Source: Dokdonella_A soli | GTDB lineage: Bacteria; Pseudomonadota; Gammaproteobacteria; Xanthomonadales; Rhodanobacteraceae | Direction: 5' to 3' | DNA: 64,000 nt | NCBI RefSeq assembly: GCF_039523175.1 | Contig: NZ_BAAAEU010000024.1 | Coordinates: 124,001 to 188,000 of the forward strand | Shown here: piece after piece, positions 1-8,911 of the stretch | Layout: the number at the start of each line of letters is the position of its first letter | How positions within the stretch are numbered: position 1 is the stretch's first letter | Made by a program: the position numbers and the translations under genes | The notes under the pieces: model-generated | Database searches by the model: none | What the model was told of the DNA's origin: nothing | What the model saw: the letters and a program-made list of their open reading frames with translations, nothing else

Positions 1-117
1 CGCCGTCATCAGCAGAAGCGCGTAACGCCCGAGGTTGAACAGCACGATGTTCCAGACGAAAGCGATGAAAACCGCTTTCAAGGCGGCGGCGACAGCGTCG
101 ATCGCTTCCGACAACAT
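1..117 (-). CDS. N-terminus of an unidentified membrane protein (runs off the window)
   Basis: An ATG at 117 opens a frame that continues to the window edge (39 codons). The peptide begins MLSEAIDAV and soon becomes hydrophobic (roughly residues 15-38), so this looks like the first membrane segment of an integral membrane protein. It lies 15 bp downstream of the fabH stop on the same strand and could be cotranscribed with it. Too little is visible to name a family. It is clearly not fabD, the usual gene after fabH in many gammaproteobacteria. Confidence 0.5.
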   Translation of the reverse strand, partial: MLSEAIDAVAAALKAVFIAFVWNIVLFNLGRYALLLMTA

Positions 118-132
118 CGCCGCAGCAGCCGG

Positions 133-1104
133 TCAGTATTTCAACAACGCCGACGACCAGGTAAAGCCGCCGCCGAACGCTTCCAGCAACAGCGTCTGCC
201 CGCGCTTCACCTTGCCCGAGCGCACCGCTTCGTCGAGCGCGAGTGGCACCGAGCCGGATGAGGTGTTGCCATGGCGGTCGACGGTCACGATCACGCGCTC
301 CATCGACAGCTTCAGGCGCTTCGCGGTCGCCTCGATGATGCGCAGGTTGGCCTGGTGCGGAATCAGCCAGTCGATGTCGGATTCGTGCATGCCGGCCGCC
401 TCGAGCGTCTCCTCGACGATGCGGTCGAGCGTCTTCACCGCGACCTTGAACACCTCGTTGCCGGTCATCAGCACGCGCACGCCGGCGTTCGGCTCACCGA
501 GCTGGAAGCCGGCGGAAACGCCGACCGGGTTGTACAGAAGATGCTTGTAGGCGCCGTCCGCGTGCAACTTGGTGGTGATGATGCCGGGTTCGCTCGAGGC
601 TTCCAGCACGACCGCGCCGGCACCGTCGCCGAACAGCACGCAGGTGGAGCGATCGCTCCAATCGAGCATGCGCGTCAGTGTCTCGGCGCCGACGACGAGC
701 GCCTTCTTCGCCTGGCCGCTGCGGATGAACTGGTCGGCCACGCCGAGCGCGTACATGAAGCCCGAGCAGGCGGCATTGACGTCGAACGCGGCGCAGCCGT
801 TCGCGCCGAGGCGGTGCTGCAGCAGGCAGGCGGTCGAGGGAAAGATGATGTCCGGCGTGGTCGTGCCGAGCACGATCAGGTCGAGGTCCGAACCCTTGAT
901 GCCGGCCGCGTCGAGCGCGTGGGTGGCCGCGTAGAAGGCCAGATCGCCGGTGGTCTCGCCGTCCGCGGCCATGCGCCGCTCGCGGATGCCGGTGCGCGAG
1001 GCGATCCACTCGTCGGTGGTGTCGACGCGCTTCTCGAGGTCGGCGTTGGTGACGATTTTCTCCGGCAGGTAACTGCCGGTGCCGGCGATGCGTGAGTAGA
1101 TCAG
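133..1104 (-). CDS. fabH: Beta-ketoacyl-ACP synthase III (FabH)
   Basis: Condenses acetyl-CoA with malonyl-ACP to start type II fatty acid synthesis in the cytoplasm. The catalytic triad is visible: Cys113 in NAACSGF, His250 in IPHQANLRI and Asn280 in HGNTSSG. The N-terminus IYSRIAGTGSYLPE aligns with the first residues of the E. coli enzyme. There is no ATG, GTG or TTG near that point, so I place the start at a CTG at 1104, about 7 nt after a GGGG run. This gives 323 aa, the family length, and a Cys number one away from E. coli C112. An in-frame ATG at 1218 would add 38 low-complexity Arg/Ala-rich residues. The gene follows rpmF on the same strand without plsX between them. Confidence 0.93.
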   Translation of the reverse strand: MIYSRIAGTGSYLPEKIVTNADLEKRVDTTDEWIASRTGIRERRMAADGETTGDLAFYAATHALDAAGIKGSDLDLIVLGTTTPDIIFPSTACLLQHRLGANGCAAFDVNAACSGFMYALGVADQFIRSGQAKKALVVGAETLTRMLDWSDRSTCVLFGDGAGAVVLEASSEPGIITTKLHADGAYKHLLYNPVGVSAGFQLGEPNAGVRVLMTGNEVFKVAVKTLDRIVEETLEAAGMHESDIDWLIPHQANLRIIEATAKRLKLSMERVIVTVDRHGNTSSGSVPLALDEAVRSGKVKRGQTLLLEAFGGGFTWSSALLKY

Positions 1105-1296
1105 GGTCGTTCCCCGGTCGATGTTTGCGGAATCAGGCGACGAACGCCTGACTCGTCCTGACGCCCGCCGCGCTGCGGTGGGCGGTGCCGCCAAGCCTCG
1201 CCTTCCCGGCTTCGCCAAGCGACCATGCCGCGGATGTCCCTCCCGCGGCCTTCATCCGGGCGCGATGCCTTGCGGGGCGTCGCGCAACCGAAGGAC

Positions 1297-1491
1297 TCAG
1301 TCTTCGTTGCGAGCCTGCGTCTTCGACTCGATGACCTTCTTGCCGCGGTAGTAGCCGTCCTTGGTGACGTGGTGGCGAATATGCACCTCGCCCGAGGTCG
1401 GATCGGTCGACAGCTGCTTGGCGGTCAGCGCGTCGTGGGAACGGCGCATGCCGCGCGTGGAAGGGGTTTTGCGACTCTTGGCAACAGCCAT
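1297..1491 (-). CDS. rpmF: 50S ribosomal protein L32 (RpmF)
   Basis: A small, basic 64-aa protein of the large ribosomal subunit. It starts MAVAKSRKTPSTRGMRRSHD, the family signature, and continues with the GEVHIRHHV segment. The zinc-binding cysteines found in some L32 proteins are absent, so this is the Cys-free form. A good ribosome binding site (GGAGAG) lies 6 nt upstream of the ATG. It lies between the yceD-like gene and fabH on the same strand, the classic rpmF-fab arrangement. The link couples ribosome and membrane synthesis. Confidence 0.97.
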   Translation of the reverse strand: MAVAKSRKTPSTRGMRRSHDALTAKQLSTDPTSGEVHIRHHVTKDGYYRGKKVIESKTQARNED

Positions 1492-1533
1492 GACACTCTC
1501 CGGTTGTGGTCCGCATTGTGCTGCGAACCGCTT

Positions 1534-2043
1534 TCAATGTTTTTTCAGCGTCCCGAGCACCGCAAACGGGCTGGTCGGCTTGGTATCGGACGGCACCTCG
1601 TCGTCCGAACGGTCACTCCACTCCAGCGGAGCGCCAGGCTTCAGCGGCACCACCGGCAACGCGAGAATCAGTTCATCCTCGATCACATCGGCGATCACCA
1701 GTTCACCCTCCGGCACGAGCAACGGCTCGTAACCCGGCGGCAGCGAAGCTTCTTCGCTTTCGTCCGCGATCAACCCGAGACGCTGGTCGATCGACACACG
1801 ATAAACGAAGGGCTCCAGTGTACGCTGGCAGAGCAGCGGCAATCCCGCCTCCACGCGCAGCGCGAGGTAGGAGACACCGAGCCCGTCCTTGCCGAATTCG
1901 ACCGCATAGTGCGCCTCGCCCTCATCCGAGACGAGGCTTCCGCGCAAACGATGCATCGAGGCCAGCGGCAGCACACCATCGAATGTGCGCCGCGCCTGCA
2001 CTTGGCGTGCAACATCCACGCGATCTGGCAGGGCCGAAGACAT
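1534..2043 (-). CDS. yceD: YceD family protein (DUF177)
   Basis: A 169-aa cytoplasmic protein of the YceD/DUF177 family, implicated in 23S rRNA accumulation and typically encoded next to rpmF, as here. The central LPLLCQRTLEPF segment and the following acidic DELILALPVVPL block are the family hallmarks. The second cysteine of the usual CxxC is replaced (CQRT), so only one Cys remains. The start chosen is the ATG at 2043 (MSSALPDRVDVA). A longer frame from 2082 would add 13 residues that look non-conserved. It is probably cotranscribed with rpmF and fabH. Confidence 0.85.
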   Translation of the reverse strand: MSSALPDRVDVARQVQARRTFDGVLPLASMHRLRGSLVSDEGEAHYAVEFGKDGLGVSYLALRVEAGLPLLCQRTLEPFVYRVSIDQRLGLIADESEEASLPPGYEPLLVPEGELVIADVIEDELILALPVVPLKPGAPLEWSDRSDDEVPSDTKPTSPFAVLGTLKKH

Positions 2044-2175
2044 AGGGCGCGCGATGGTAGGTGCGCACCCCTGCCCTGTCAACCCGAATCGCCGGATTTG
2101 CCCCCCGCCGGCCCGGACAGCAGACTAGGCGAAGCCGGGTATACCGGCCCACGCCCTCCCGCCAGCAAGGTAGCC

Positions 2176-2607
2176 GTGACCATCCTTCTCCTGTGTGCCG
2201 CGACCGCGCTGCTGGTCGTACTCCTCGCCTGGTTGCGTGAGCGCCAGCTGCGCCGCAAGCCGCGCCTGCTCGGCGAGATTCTCGACCTGGCCGACGCGCT
2301 GGAGCGCGAGCTGCTCGAATGCCGCACGCGGCTGCGCGAGATCCCGGCACTGACCGCGAACCTGCCGCCATCGGACCAATTGTCGGCCCGTACGACACTG
2401 GCGGCCGAGCCGCAGGTGCAGGACGCCTTGCGCGACCTGCTCGCGCACCGGCTCTGGCTGAAGGAACATGCGACACAAGCCACCTACACCGAACTGCTCT
2501 CTGCGCGCGATGCGCTGGCCTCCACGCGATCCGCGCTGGCGACCCAGCTTGCACGCCTCGCCGACGTGCGCGCCGACTTCGAGCACACCCGCGCGACGCT
2601 GCGATGA
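2176..2607 (+). CDS. Membrane-anchored coiled-coil protein of unknown function
   Basis: A 143-aa frame starting at GTG 2176. The first 19 residues form one hydrophobic segment (ILLLCAATALLVVLLAW), followed by a basic patch (RERQLRRKPR) and a long helical region rich in Leu, Glu, Arg and Ala that should form a coiled coil. The stop codon overlaps the maf start by 4 nt (ATGA), so the two genes are translationally coupled. I do not recognise the family. The topology suggests an inner-membrane anchored cytoplasmic coiled coil. Reading-frame composition and coupling to maf support it being real. Confidence 0.6.
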   Translation: MTILLLCAATALLVVLLAWLRERQLRRKPRLLGEILDLADALERELLECRTRLREIPALTANLPPSDQLSARTTLAAEPQVQDALRDLLAHRLWLKEHATQATYTELLSARDALASTRSALATQLARLADVRADFEHTRATLR

Positions 2608-3200
2608 CGCCCGCCCGCATCGATCTGGTGCTGGCATCCACATCGCGCTACCGGCATGAGCTGCTGGCGCGCCTCGGCCTGCCATTCCGTGCGTTGGCCC
2701 CTGATGTCGACGAAGCCCCGCAGGTCGGCGAAACACCCGTCGTCCTGGCCGCGCGCCTGGCGGAAGCAAAAGCCCGCGCAGTCGCTGCGAACTGCCCGGA
2801 CGCGCTGGTCATCGGCAGCGACCAGGTCGCCGACCTCGACGGAAGCGCGATCGGCAAACCCGGCTCTCCGGACGCCGCCCGCGCCCAGCTCGCCGCGTGT
2901 TCCGACCGCAGCGTGGTCTTCCGCACCGCGATCTGCCTGATCGACACGCGTGCCCGCCCACCACGGGCGCATGCCGAAATCGACCTCACGCGCGTCGTTT
3001 TCCGCCGTCTGGACGCCGAAACGATCGCCCGCTATGTCGCTGCCGAGCAGCCGCTCGACTGCGCCGGCAGCTTCAAGGCCGAAGGACTCGGCATCGCGCT
3101 GTTCGAACGCATCGAGACCGCAGATCCGACCGCGCTGATCGGGCTGCCGCTGATCGCACTGGCGCGGCTGCTGCGCGCGGCCGGCGTGGCGTTGCCGTAA
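2604..3200 (+). CDS. maf: Maf-family nucleotide pyrophosphatase (YceF type)
   Basis: A 198-aa house-cleaning pyrophosphatase of the Maf family that hydrolyses non-canonical nucleotides. The Maf signature ASTSRYR is at residues 11-17, followed by the SDQVAD motif and the CAGSFKAEGLGI motif near residues 153-164. The last motif fits the YceF (7-methyl-GTP) subgroup rather than the dTTP/UTP subgroup. In E. coli yceF sits beside yceD, rpmF and fabH. Here it is divergent from that cluster but still adjacent, which supports the YceF assignment. It overlaps the upstream coiled-coil gene by 4 nt. Confidence 0.92.
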   Translation: MTPARIDLVLASTSRYRHELLARLGLPFRALAPDVDEAPQVGETPVVLAARLAEAKARAVAANCPDALVIGSDQVADLDGSAIGKPGSPDAARAQLAACSDRSVVFRTAICLIDTRARPPRAHAEIDLTRVVFRRLDAETIARYVAAEQPLDCAGSFKAEGLGIALFERIETADPTALIGLPLIALARLLRAAGVALP

Positions 3201-3309
3201 CCCGTGCCCGAAGCGCGATGGGGCGCGCGTTCACCGACCAGCGCGCGTCGCTACACTGCCGGCTCCGGCATGCCTTGCGTTGCACGGCCAAGCACCCAGA
3301 TCGAACGTC

Positions 3310-4260
3310 ATGATCGAATCGCCGAAAGCCGCCCTTCCAACCGAACTGCGCGATCCGCTGGCGCGCGCGATCGCCCAGGTCAACACCGTGGTACTCGGCA
3401 AGCGCCGCGAGGTCCGCCTCGCGTTCGTCTGCCTGCTCGCCGGCGGCCATCTGCTGATCGAGGACCTGCCCGGCGTCGGCAAGACCACGCTCGCGCATGC
3501 GCTCGCGGCCACGCTCGGGCTCGGCTTCCAGCGGGTGCAGTTCACCTCGGACCTGCTGCCGTCGGACATCATCGGTGTCGGCATCTACGAACGCGAGGCG
3601 AACCGCTTCCGCTTCCACCCCGGTCCGCTGTTCACGCAATTGCTGCTCGCCGATGAGATCAACCGCGCGATGCCGAAGACGCAGAGCGCGCTGCTCGAGG
3701 CGATGGCCGAGGAGCAGGTGACCGTCGACGGCACCACGCACCGGCTGGCGCCGCCGTTCTTCGTGGTCGCGACGCAAAATCCGCTCGACCTCGCGGGCAC
3801 CTGGCCGCTGCCCGATTCGCAGCTCGACCGCTTCATGCTGCGCATGAGCCTTGGCTACCCGGACCGTGACGCCGAGCGCGCGATGCTCGGCGCGGCCGAC
3901 CGCCGCGGCGTCATCGAGGCGCTTTCGCCGTGCCTGACACCGGAACAGATCATCGAGCTGCGCCACGCCTGCACCGCGGTATTCGCAAGCCCGGCCCTGA
4001 TCGACTATGTGCAGGCATTATTGGCCGCCAGCCGCACGCATGCGGAAATCCGCGTCGGCCTGTCGCCACGCGCCGGTCTCGCACTGCTCGCGGCGGCGCG
4101 CGCGCATGCGCTGCTCGCCGGGCGCCCGCATTGCGTGCCCGAGGACGTGCAGGCGGTGTTCCCGTTCGTCGCCAGCCATCGCCTGACTCCGGGTGCCGGC
4201 GCGCGCGTGGATCGCGACAAGCTGGCGCTGCAATTGCTCGAGTCGACGCCGGTGCGGTGA
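3310..4260 (+). CDS. MoxR-family AAA+ ATPase
   Basis: A 316-aa AAA+ ATPase of the MoxR class, thought to act as a chaperone for maturation of secreted or membrane-bound complexes. Walker A is LPGVGKTT (residues 53-60) and Walker B is LLLADEINRA (111-120). The sensor segment ATQNP follows. The start is the ATG at 3310. An in-frame ATG at 3280 would add 10 residues. It is the first gene of a three-gene operon with a DUF58 protein and a transglutaminase-like protein, the usual MoxR-DUF58-TgpA arrangement. Confidence 0.92.
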   Translation: MIESPKAALPTELRDPLARAIAQVNTVVLGKRREVRLAFVCLLAGGHLLIEDLPGVGKTTLAHALAATLGLGFQRVQFTSDLLPSDIIGVGIYEREANRFRFHPGPLFTQLLLADEINRAMPKTQSALLEAMAEEQVTVDGTTHRLAPPFFVVATQNPLDLAGTWPLPDSQLDRFMLRMSLGYPDRDAERAMLGAADRRGVIEALSPCLTPEQIIELRHACTAVFASPALIDYVQALLAASRTHAEIRVGLSPRAGLALLAAARAHALLAGRPHCVPEDVQAVFPFVASHRLTPGAGARVDRDKLALQLLESTPVR

Positions 4261-4264
4261 GCCG

Positions 4265-5251
4265 ATGTCCGCGTCGATCGCCGGGCTGCGCACGCGTGTC
4301 CTCGCCGCGGCCGAACGCCGCCTCCCCGCGCTGACCCGCCTGCGCCGCACGGAACCGCTGCCGATCCGGCTCGACCGCCGCCGCATCTATGTGCTGCCGA
4401 CGCGCTTCGGTCTCGGCTTCGCCGCGTTGCTGTTCGTGATGCTGCTCGGCGCGTTGAACTACGGCAACAACCCGGCATTGCTCTTGACCTGCCTGCTCGG
4501 CGCGGCCGCGGGCGCGAGCGTGTTCTTCGGCTTTCGCATCCTGAGCGGCCTTTCGCTGCAACGGCTGCGCGCCGACGAGACGCATGCGGGCGAGCCACTG
4601 CGGCTGCATCTGTGCTTCACGCCCGGCGCGCGTGTACGCCCCAGCCTGCGCCTGCGCCGCGGTGACACCGAAACCGCGTTCGCAGTGCAGGCGAATGTGG
4701 ATTGTGACGCCGCCCTGAGCGTGCCAGACACCCGGCGCGGCTGGTTCCGGCCCGGCCGGATTCGTGTCTGGACCGAGTACCCGCTCGGGCTGTTCCAGTT
4801 GTGGAGCTGGCTGCATCCGGACAGCGAATTCCTCATCTATCCGGCGCGCGAAACGCCGCCGCCACCGCTGCCTTCCGGCGACGGTCGCCTCGGCGAGCAG
4901 CTGAATGCCGGCGCCAGCGAGGAGCATGCCGGGCTGCGCGACTATCACCCGACCGATGCCTCGCGACTGATCGCGTGGAAGGCCTCGGTGCGCCACGACA
5001 GCCTGCTGGTCCGCGACGTCGAACGTCGCTCGGGTGAGGCGCTGACGCTCGATTACGCCGGCCTGCGCGGCCTCGACACCGAAGCGCGTATCCGCCGGCT
5101 CACCGCGTGGGTGCTCATCGCGGAATCCGCGCAGCGCAGCTACACCTTGCGCCTTCCGAACGAGACCATCGGCCCCGGCCTCGGCGCGTCGCAACGCCGC
5201 GAGTGCCTGCGCGCGCTTGCGTTGCTGCCGGCGGATGGCGCGCATGACTGA
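4265..5251 (+). CDS. DUF58 domain-containing membrane protein
   Basis: A 328-aa protein with two hydrophobic segments near the N-terminus (about residues 45-90) and a cytoplasmic DUF58 domain. The characteristic GLRDYHPTDASRLIAWKAS motif lies in the second half. DUF58 proteins are von Willebrand A-like partners of MoxR ATPases. The gene starts 4 nt after the moxR stop and overlaps the start of the downstream transglutaminase gene by 8 nt, so the three are very likely one operon and one functional unit. No enzymatic residues are apparent. Confidence 0.9.
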   Translation: MSASIAGLRTRVLAAAERRLPALTRLRRTEPLPIRLDRRRIYVLPTRFGLGFAALLFVMLLGALNYGNNPALLLTCLLGAAAGASVFFGFRILSGLSLQRLRADETHAGEPLRLHLCFTPGARVRPSLRLRRGDTETAFAVQANVDCDAALSVPDTRRGWFRPGRIRVWTEYPLGLFQLWSWLHPDSEFLIYPARETPPPPLPSGDGRLGEQLNAGASEEHAGLRDYHPTDASRLIAWKASVRHDSLLVRDVERRSGEALTLDYAGLRGLDTEARIRRLTAWVLIAESAQRSYTLRLPNETIGPGLGASQRRECLRALALLPADGAHD

Positions 5252-7205
5252 GCGCCTCGACGATCGCCAGTTCGCGATACTGACCGCAACTGTCGCGGCG
5301 ACGCTGGCGACGCACCTCGGTCACCTGCCGATCTGGCTGGCCGCATCGCTCGCGATCCTGCTGCCGCTGCGCGCATGGACGCGACGGCGCGGCGCGGCCG
5401 CCGTCGGCGCCTGGATCCGGTTGCCACTGACCGCGCTGCTTTTCGTACTGGTGATCACGAACTTCGGCAACGTGTTCGGTCGCGAACCCGGCAGCGTGCT
5501 CGGCTGCGGCCTGCTCGCGCTGAAGCTGCTGGAGACCGAGAAGGTGCGCGACGCGCGCGTTGCACTCGGCTTCGCGGCATTCGTGCTGATGTCGGCATTA
5601 CTGTTTGCGCAGAGCCTGTTGTTCACGCTGCTGATCTGCGCCGTGCTCGTGCTGTTGCTCGCCGCGCTGGTCGCGCTGCAGCCGGCGCCGATCGCGCCGT
5701 CGCAACCTTGGCGTGCGCCGCTGCGGCTCGCCGCGCTGCTGCTCGGCGCCGGCCTGCCACTCGCCGCTGCCGCGTTCGTGCTGGTACCGCGACTCGGCTC
5801 GCCGCTGTGGGGTTCGCCCGGCAACGACACGCTCGCGCGCACCGGGCTCAGCGAACGCATGGCGCCGGGCGACCTCACGCAATTGCTGATCGATGACTCG
5901 CCGGCGTTTCGCGTCGACTTCGATGGAGCCGTACCGCCGCCGCAGCAGCGCTACTTCCGCGCGATCGTGCTCTGGGATTTCGACGGCACCAACTGGACGC
6001 GCGGCCGCTTGCACGACTACGGACCACCCGAAGCGCTCAAAGACGCCGGCGCGCCGATCGACTACACGATCACGCTCGAGCCGACCGATCGTCGCTGGCT
6101 GCCCGCGCTGGACCTGCCGCTGGGTGCGCCCGCGACCACCCGACTCGGCGCCGACCGCACCCTGATCGCGAACGCGCAGGTCGTGCAGCCGCGCCAGTAC
6201 CACGTGCAGTCCGCCCCCGCCTACACGCTGGCGCCGACGCTCAGTACTGCGCAGCGCACCCGCGCGCTGGCGTTGCCGGACGCCTTCGACCCGCGCTCGC
6301 GTGCGCTGGCCGGGCGCTGGCGCGCCGAGGGCCGCGACGACGATGCGGTCGTCCATGCAACGCTCGAGCTGTTCCACGCCAGCTTCACCTACACGCTGAG
6401 TCCACCGCTGCTCGGTCGCGACTCGGTCGACGATTTCCTGTTCGACACCCAACGCGGCTTCTGCGAGCACTATTCGTCCGCGTTCGTGTTCCTGATGCGC
6501 GCAGCCGGCATCCCCGCACGCGTGGTTACCGGCTACCAGGGCGGCTGGTGGAGCGCGGCGAACCGTTACCTGCTGGTGCGCCAGTCCGATGCGCATGCCT
6601 GGGCCGAGGTGTGGATGACGGGTCTTGGCTGGCAGCGTGTCGATCCGACCGCAGCAGTCAGTCCGGCGCGCATCGAACGCGGAGCGGCGGCTGCGAACGG
6701 CAGCGCCGGCTGGGCGCAATCGGACTGGCTGCGCGGGCTACGCAACCAGCTCGACTTCGCGAACCGGCTCTGGACCGAAGGCATCATCGGCTTCGATGCG
6801 CTGCGCCAGAAAGGCCTGCTGACACCGTTCGGCGTCACCGACGCGAATCCGGGCGACCTGCTGCTCATGCTGTCCGCGGCGCTCGGCATCGCGATGCTGA
6901 TCGCGGCAGCCTGGGCGATGTGGGGCAGCCCGCGTCGCCACGGCGACGCGCTCGATCAGGCATGGGCGCGGCTCGGCACGCGGCTCGCGCGCGCCGGTAT
7001 CGCGCCGCTCCCGAGCGAAGGCCCATTCGATCTGCGGCAACGCGCGCATGCCGCGGCACCGGCCTTGTCCGCGATGCTCGACCCATTGATCGAGGACTAC
7101 GTCAGCCTGCGTTACGGCATCGGTGAACCGGCACCTGAACGGATTGCCGCATTCACCGTGGCGGTGCGTAAACTTCGTGTGCCCCAGCGCGTACAAACAT
7201 CATGA
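5244..7205 (+). CDS. tgpA: Transglutaminase-like membrane protein (TgpA, DUF3488)
   Basis: A 653-aa inner-membrane protein. The first ~190 residues contain several hydrophobic segments (DUF3488), followed by a periplasmic transglutaminase-core domain and a last membrane helix near residues 545-565 with a short C-terminal DUF4129-like tail. The catalytic triad is intact: Cys407 in GFCEHYSSAF, His451 in SDAHAWAEVW and Asp467 in RVDPTAAV. The start is the ATG at 5244 overlapping the DUF58 gene. Family members such as Pseudomonas TgpA are linked to cell-envelope integrity. The natural substrate is not known. Confidence 0.92.
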   Translation: MTERLDDRQFAILTATVAATLATHLGHLPIWLAASLAILLPLRAWTRRRGAAAVGAWIRLPLTALLFVLVITNFGNVFGREPGSVLGCGLLALKLLETEKVRDARVALGFAAFVLMSALLFAQSLLFTLLICAVLVLLLAALVALQPAPIAPSQPWRAPLRLAALLLGAGLPLAAAAFVLVPRLGSPLWGSPGNDTLARTGLSERMAPGDLTQLLIDDSPAFRVDFDGAVPPPQQRYFRAIVLWDFDGTNWTRGRLHDYGPPEALKDAGAPIDYTITLEPTDRRWLPALDLPLGAPATTRLGADRTLIANAQVVQPRQYHVQSAPAYTLAPTLSTAQRTRALALPDAFDPRSRALAGRWRAEGRDDDAVVHATLELFHASFTYTLSPPLLGRDSVDDFLFDTQRGFCEHYSSAFVFLMRAAGIPARVVTGYQGGWWSAANRYLLVRQSDAHAWAEVWMTGLGWQRVDPTAAVSPARIERGAAAANGSAGWAQSDWLRGLRNQLDFANRLWTEGIIGFDALRQKGLLTPFGVTDANPGDLLLMLSAALGIAMLIAAAWAMWGSPRRHGDALDQAWARLGTRLARAGIAPLPSEGPFDLRQRAHAAAPALSAMLDPLIEDYVSLRYGIGEPAPERIAAFTVAVRKLRVPQRVQTS

Positions 7206-7285
7206 TGGCGCAACGAATGGGCATTCAGCCACGTCCCGGTATCATGCGGACTTGGCAGGTATCCGCCGATTGACAGAGGTTTCCG

Positions 7286-7864
7286 ATGAGCAAGCAATAC
7301 GCGATCGTTCTCCTTGCGGCTGGCCTCGCATCCTGCGCGACCGTACCGACGCCGCTGCAGGGCCAGTTCTCGGCGGCGATGCCGCGTGACACGGCGAATG
7401 CCGGCAGCGGCCAGACCGTGCGCTGGGGCGGCGAGATCATCAAGGTCGAGCCCAAGACGGATGCGACCTGCTTCGAGATCCTCGCGCGCCAACTCGACGA
7501 CAGCGCGCGCCCACGCTCGAGTGACGCCAGTGGCGGACGCTTCATCGCCTGCCGCAATGGCTTCTATGACCCGGAGGAATTCCAGCGCGGTCGCGATCTG
7601 ACCATCGTCGGCCGCGTCACCGGTACCGACCGCGGCAAGGTCGGCGAATTCGACTACAGCTATCCGCATGTCGCCGCCGACGCGATCTATCTTTGGCCGA
7701 AACGGCCGCTGTATGTGCGGACGCCGTACTACGACCCCTGGATGTACGGTTTTGGCCCGTACTGGGGTTACGGCCCGTACTGGGGGCCGTACTGGGGCGG
7801 TGGGACCGTGATCATCCGCGAGCGCCCGAACACCCCGCCGAATCCAAAGCCGACCGGCCACTGA
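7286..7864 (+). CDS. slp: Slp-family outer membrane lipoprotein
   Basis: A 192-aa predicted lipoprotein. The signal peptide ends in the lipobox LASC with the acylated Cys at residue 17, and the next residue Ala fits outer-membrane sorting. The mature part carries the Slp-type VRWGGEIIKVE block and a CFEIL stretch. Slp proteins are starvation- or stationary-phase-induced outer membrane lipoproteins. The C-terminus has an aromatic low-complexity run (repeats of GPYW and YWG at residues 155-170) and a proline-rich end. It is a single gene, convergent with the HIT gene. Confidence 0.88.
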   Translation: MSKQYAIVLLAAGLASCATVPTPLQGQFSAAMPRDTANAGSGQTVRWGGEIIKVEPKTDATCFEILARQLDDSARPRSSDASGGRFIACRNGFYDPEEFQRGRDLTIVGRVTGTDRGKVGEFDYSYPHVAADAIYLWPKRPLYVRTPYYDPWMYGFGPYWGYGPYWGPYWGGGTVIIRERPNTPPNPKPTGH

Positions 7865-7882
7865 AACCCGGCGCTGGCCGGT

Positions 7883-8227
7883 TCAGCCGGGCGGCCACTG
7901 CATGACACGGCCACCGAGCAGGTGCAGATGCAGGTGGAACACGGTCTGGCCGCCGTCGCGGTTGCAGTTCATCACGCAACGATAGCCATTCTCGGCGAGA
8001 CCTTGCGCCTTCGCATAGCGCGTTGCCGCGAGCACGAGCTTGCCGACGCTGAGCGAATCGGCGTCGGTCAGGTCGTTCAAGGTCGCGATCGGCGTCTTCG
8101 GCACGAACAGCACATGCACCGGCGCCTGCGGGTTGATGTCGCGGAACGCGAGTACGGCTTCGTCCTCGTAGACGATGTCTGCGGGAATCTCGCGGCGGAT
8201 GATCTTGGCGAACAGCGTGTCGGTCAT
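7883..8227 (-). CDS. HIT (histidine triad) family nucleotide-binding protein
   Basis: A 114-aa HIT hydrolase of the HinT/PKCI branch, which removes AMP from phosphoramidates and adenylated amines. The histidine triad HLHLHLLGG is at residues 98-106, close to the C-terminus, and the N-terminus MTDTLFAKIIRREIPA is typical. The start is the ATG at 8227. It is 83 nt downstream of recR on the same strand, separated by a palindromic repeat. The longer overlapping frame upstream on this strand is a shadow of recR. Confidence 0.93.
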   Translation of the reverse strand: MTDTLFAKIIRREIPADIVYEDEAVLAFRDINPQAPVHVLFVPKTPIATLNDLTDADSLSVGKLVLAATRYAKAQGLAENGYRCVMNCNRDGGQTVFHLHLHLLGGRVMQWPPG

Positions 8228-8238
8228 TGAGCGGCGAA

Positions 8239-8308
8239 TCGGGAATGGAGAATCGGGAATGGTAGAGCAGGTTTCCCCAATTCCCAATTCTCCATTCCCA
8301 ATTCCCGG
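8239..8308. repeat. Imperfect palindrome of GGGAATNGGGAATGG type between recR and the HIT gene
   Basis: The left arm (8240-8262) and the right arm (8281-8308) are near-complementary copies of a simple GGGAATGGAGAATCGGGAATGG-like motif, giving a long hairpin with a loop of about 20 nt. Similar GGGAATCGGGAATG repeats are common between genes in Xanthomonadales. It may act as a transcription attenuator or mRNA stabiliser between recR and the HIT gene. Confidence 0.7.
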
Positions 8309-8310
8309 CC

Positions 8311-8910
8311 CTAAAGCGTCTGGCGCCCGCCGAACGCGTGCGCGAGCGTACCGCGATCGATGAACTCCAATTCGCCGCCGAGCGGCACGCCATGCGCGAG
8401 CCGGCTCGCACGAATGCCAGCCGCCCGCGCGAGCTGCGCAAGCAGATGCGCGGTTGCCTCGCCTTCGACAGTCGGGTTGGTCGCGACGATGAGCTCCTGC
8501 ACCTCGCCTTCGGCCAGCCGCTGCGCGAGCAGGTCGAGGCCGAGTTCCTTCGGTCCGAGCCCGTCCAGCGGCGACAAGCGCCCGAGCAGCACGAAATAGT
8601 GACCGCGGAAACCGGTCGCCTGCTCGATCGCGAGCTGATCGACCGGTGTCTCGACGACACAGAGCAGGCTGCGGTCGCGCGAAGGATTCGCGCACAGCGC
8701 ACAGATCGGCTCTTCGCTGAACGTGCGGCAGCGCGTGCAGTTGCCGATGCGCTCGACCGCGGCAGCGAGCCGCTCGGCCAGTTTCCTCGCTCCGGCACGG
8801 TCGCGTTCGAGCACATGGAAAGCCATGCGCTGCGCGGTCTTCGCGCCGACGCCGGGCAGGCAGCGCAGCGCGTCGATCAGGTCGGCGAGGAGTGGCGAAC
8901 CGGAACTCAC
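8311..8910 (-). CDS. recR: Recombination protein RecR
   Basis: A 199-aa DNA-binding recombination mediator that works with RecF and RecO in gap repair. The N-terminal helix-hairpin-helix (LPGVGAKTAQRMA) is followed by the C4 zinc finger with Cys58, Cys61, Cys70 and Cys73, and then the Toprim domain (VVETPVDQLAIE) with the C-terminal GGELEFIDRGTLAHAF segment. It starts 1 nt downstream of ybaB in the conserved dnaX-ybaB-recR order. Confidence 0.97.
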   Translation of the reverse strand: MSSGSPLLADLIDALRCLPGVGAKTAQRMAFHVLERDRAGARKLAERLAAAVERIGNCTRCRTFSEEPICALCANPSRDRSLLCVVETPVDQLAIEQATGFRGHYFVLLGRLSPLDGLGPKELGLDLLAQRLAEGEVQELIVATNPTVEGEATAHLLAQLARAAGIRASRLAHGVPLGGELEFIDRGTLAHAFGGRQTL

Positions 8911-8911
8911 G

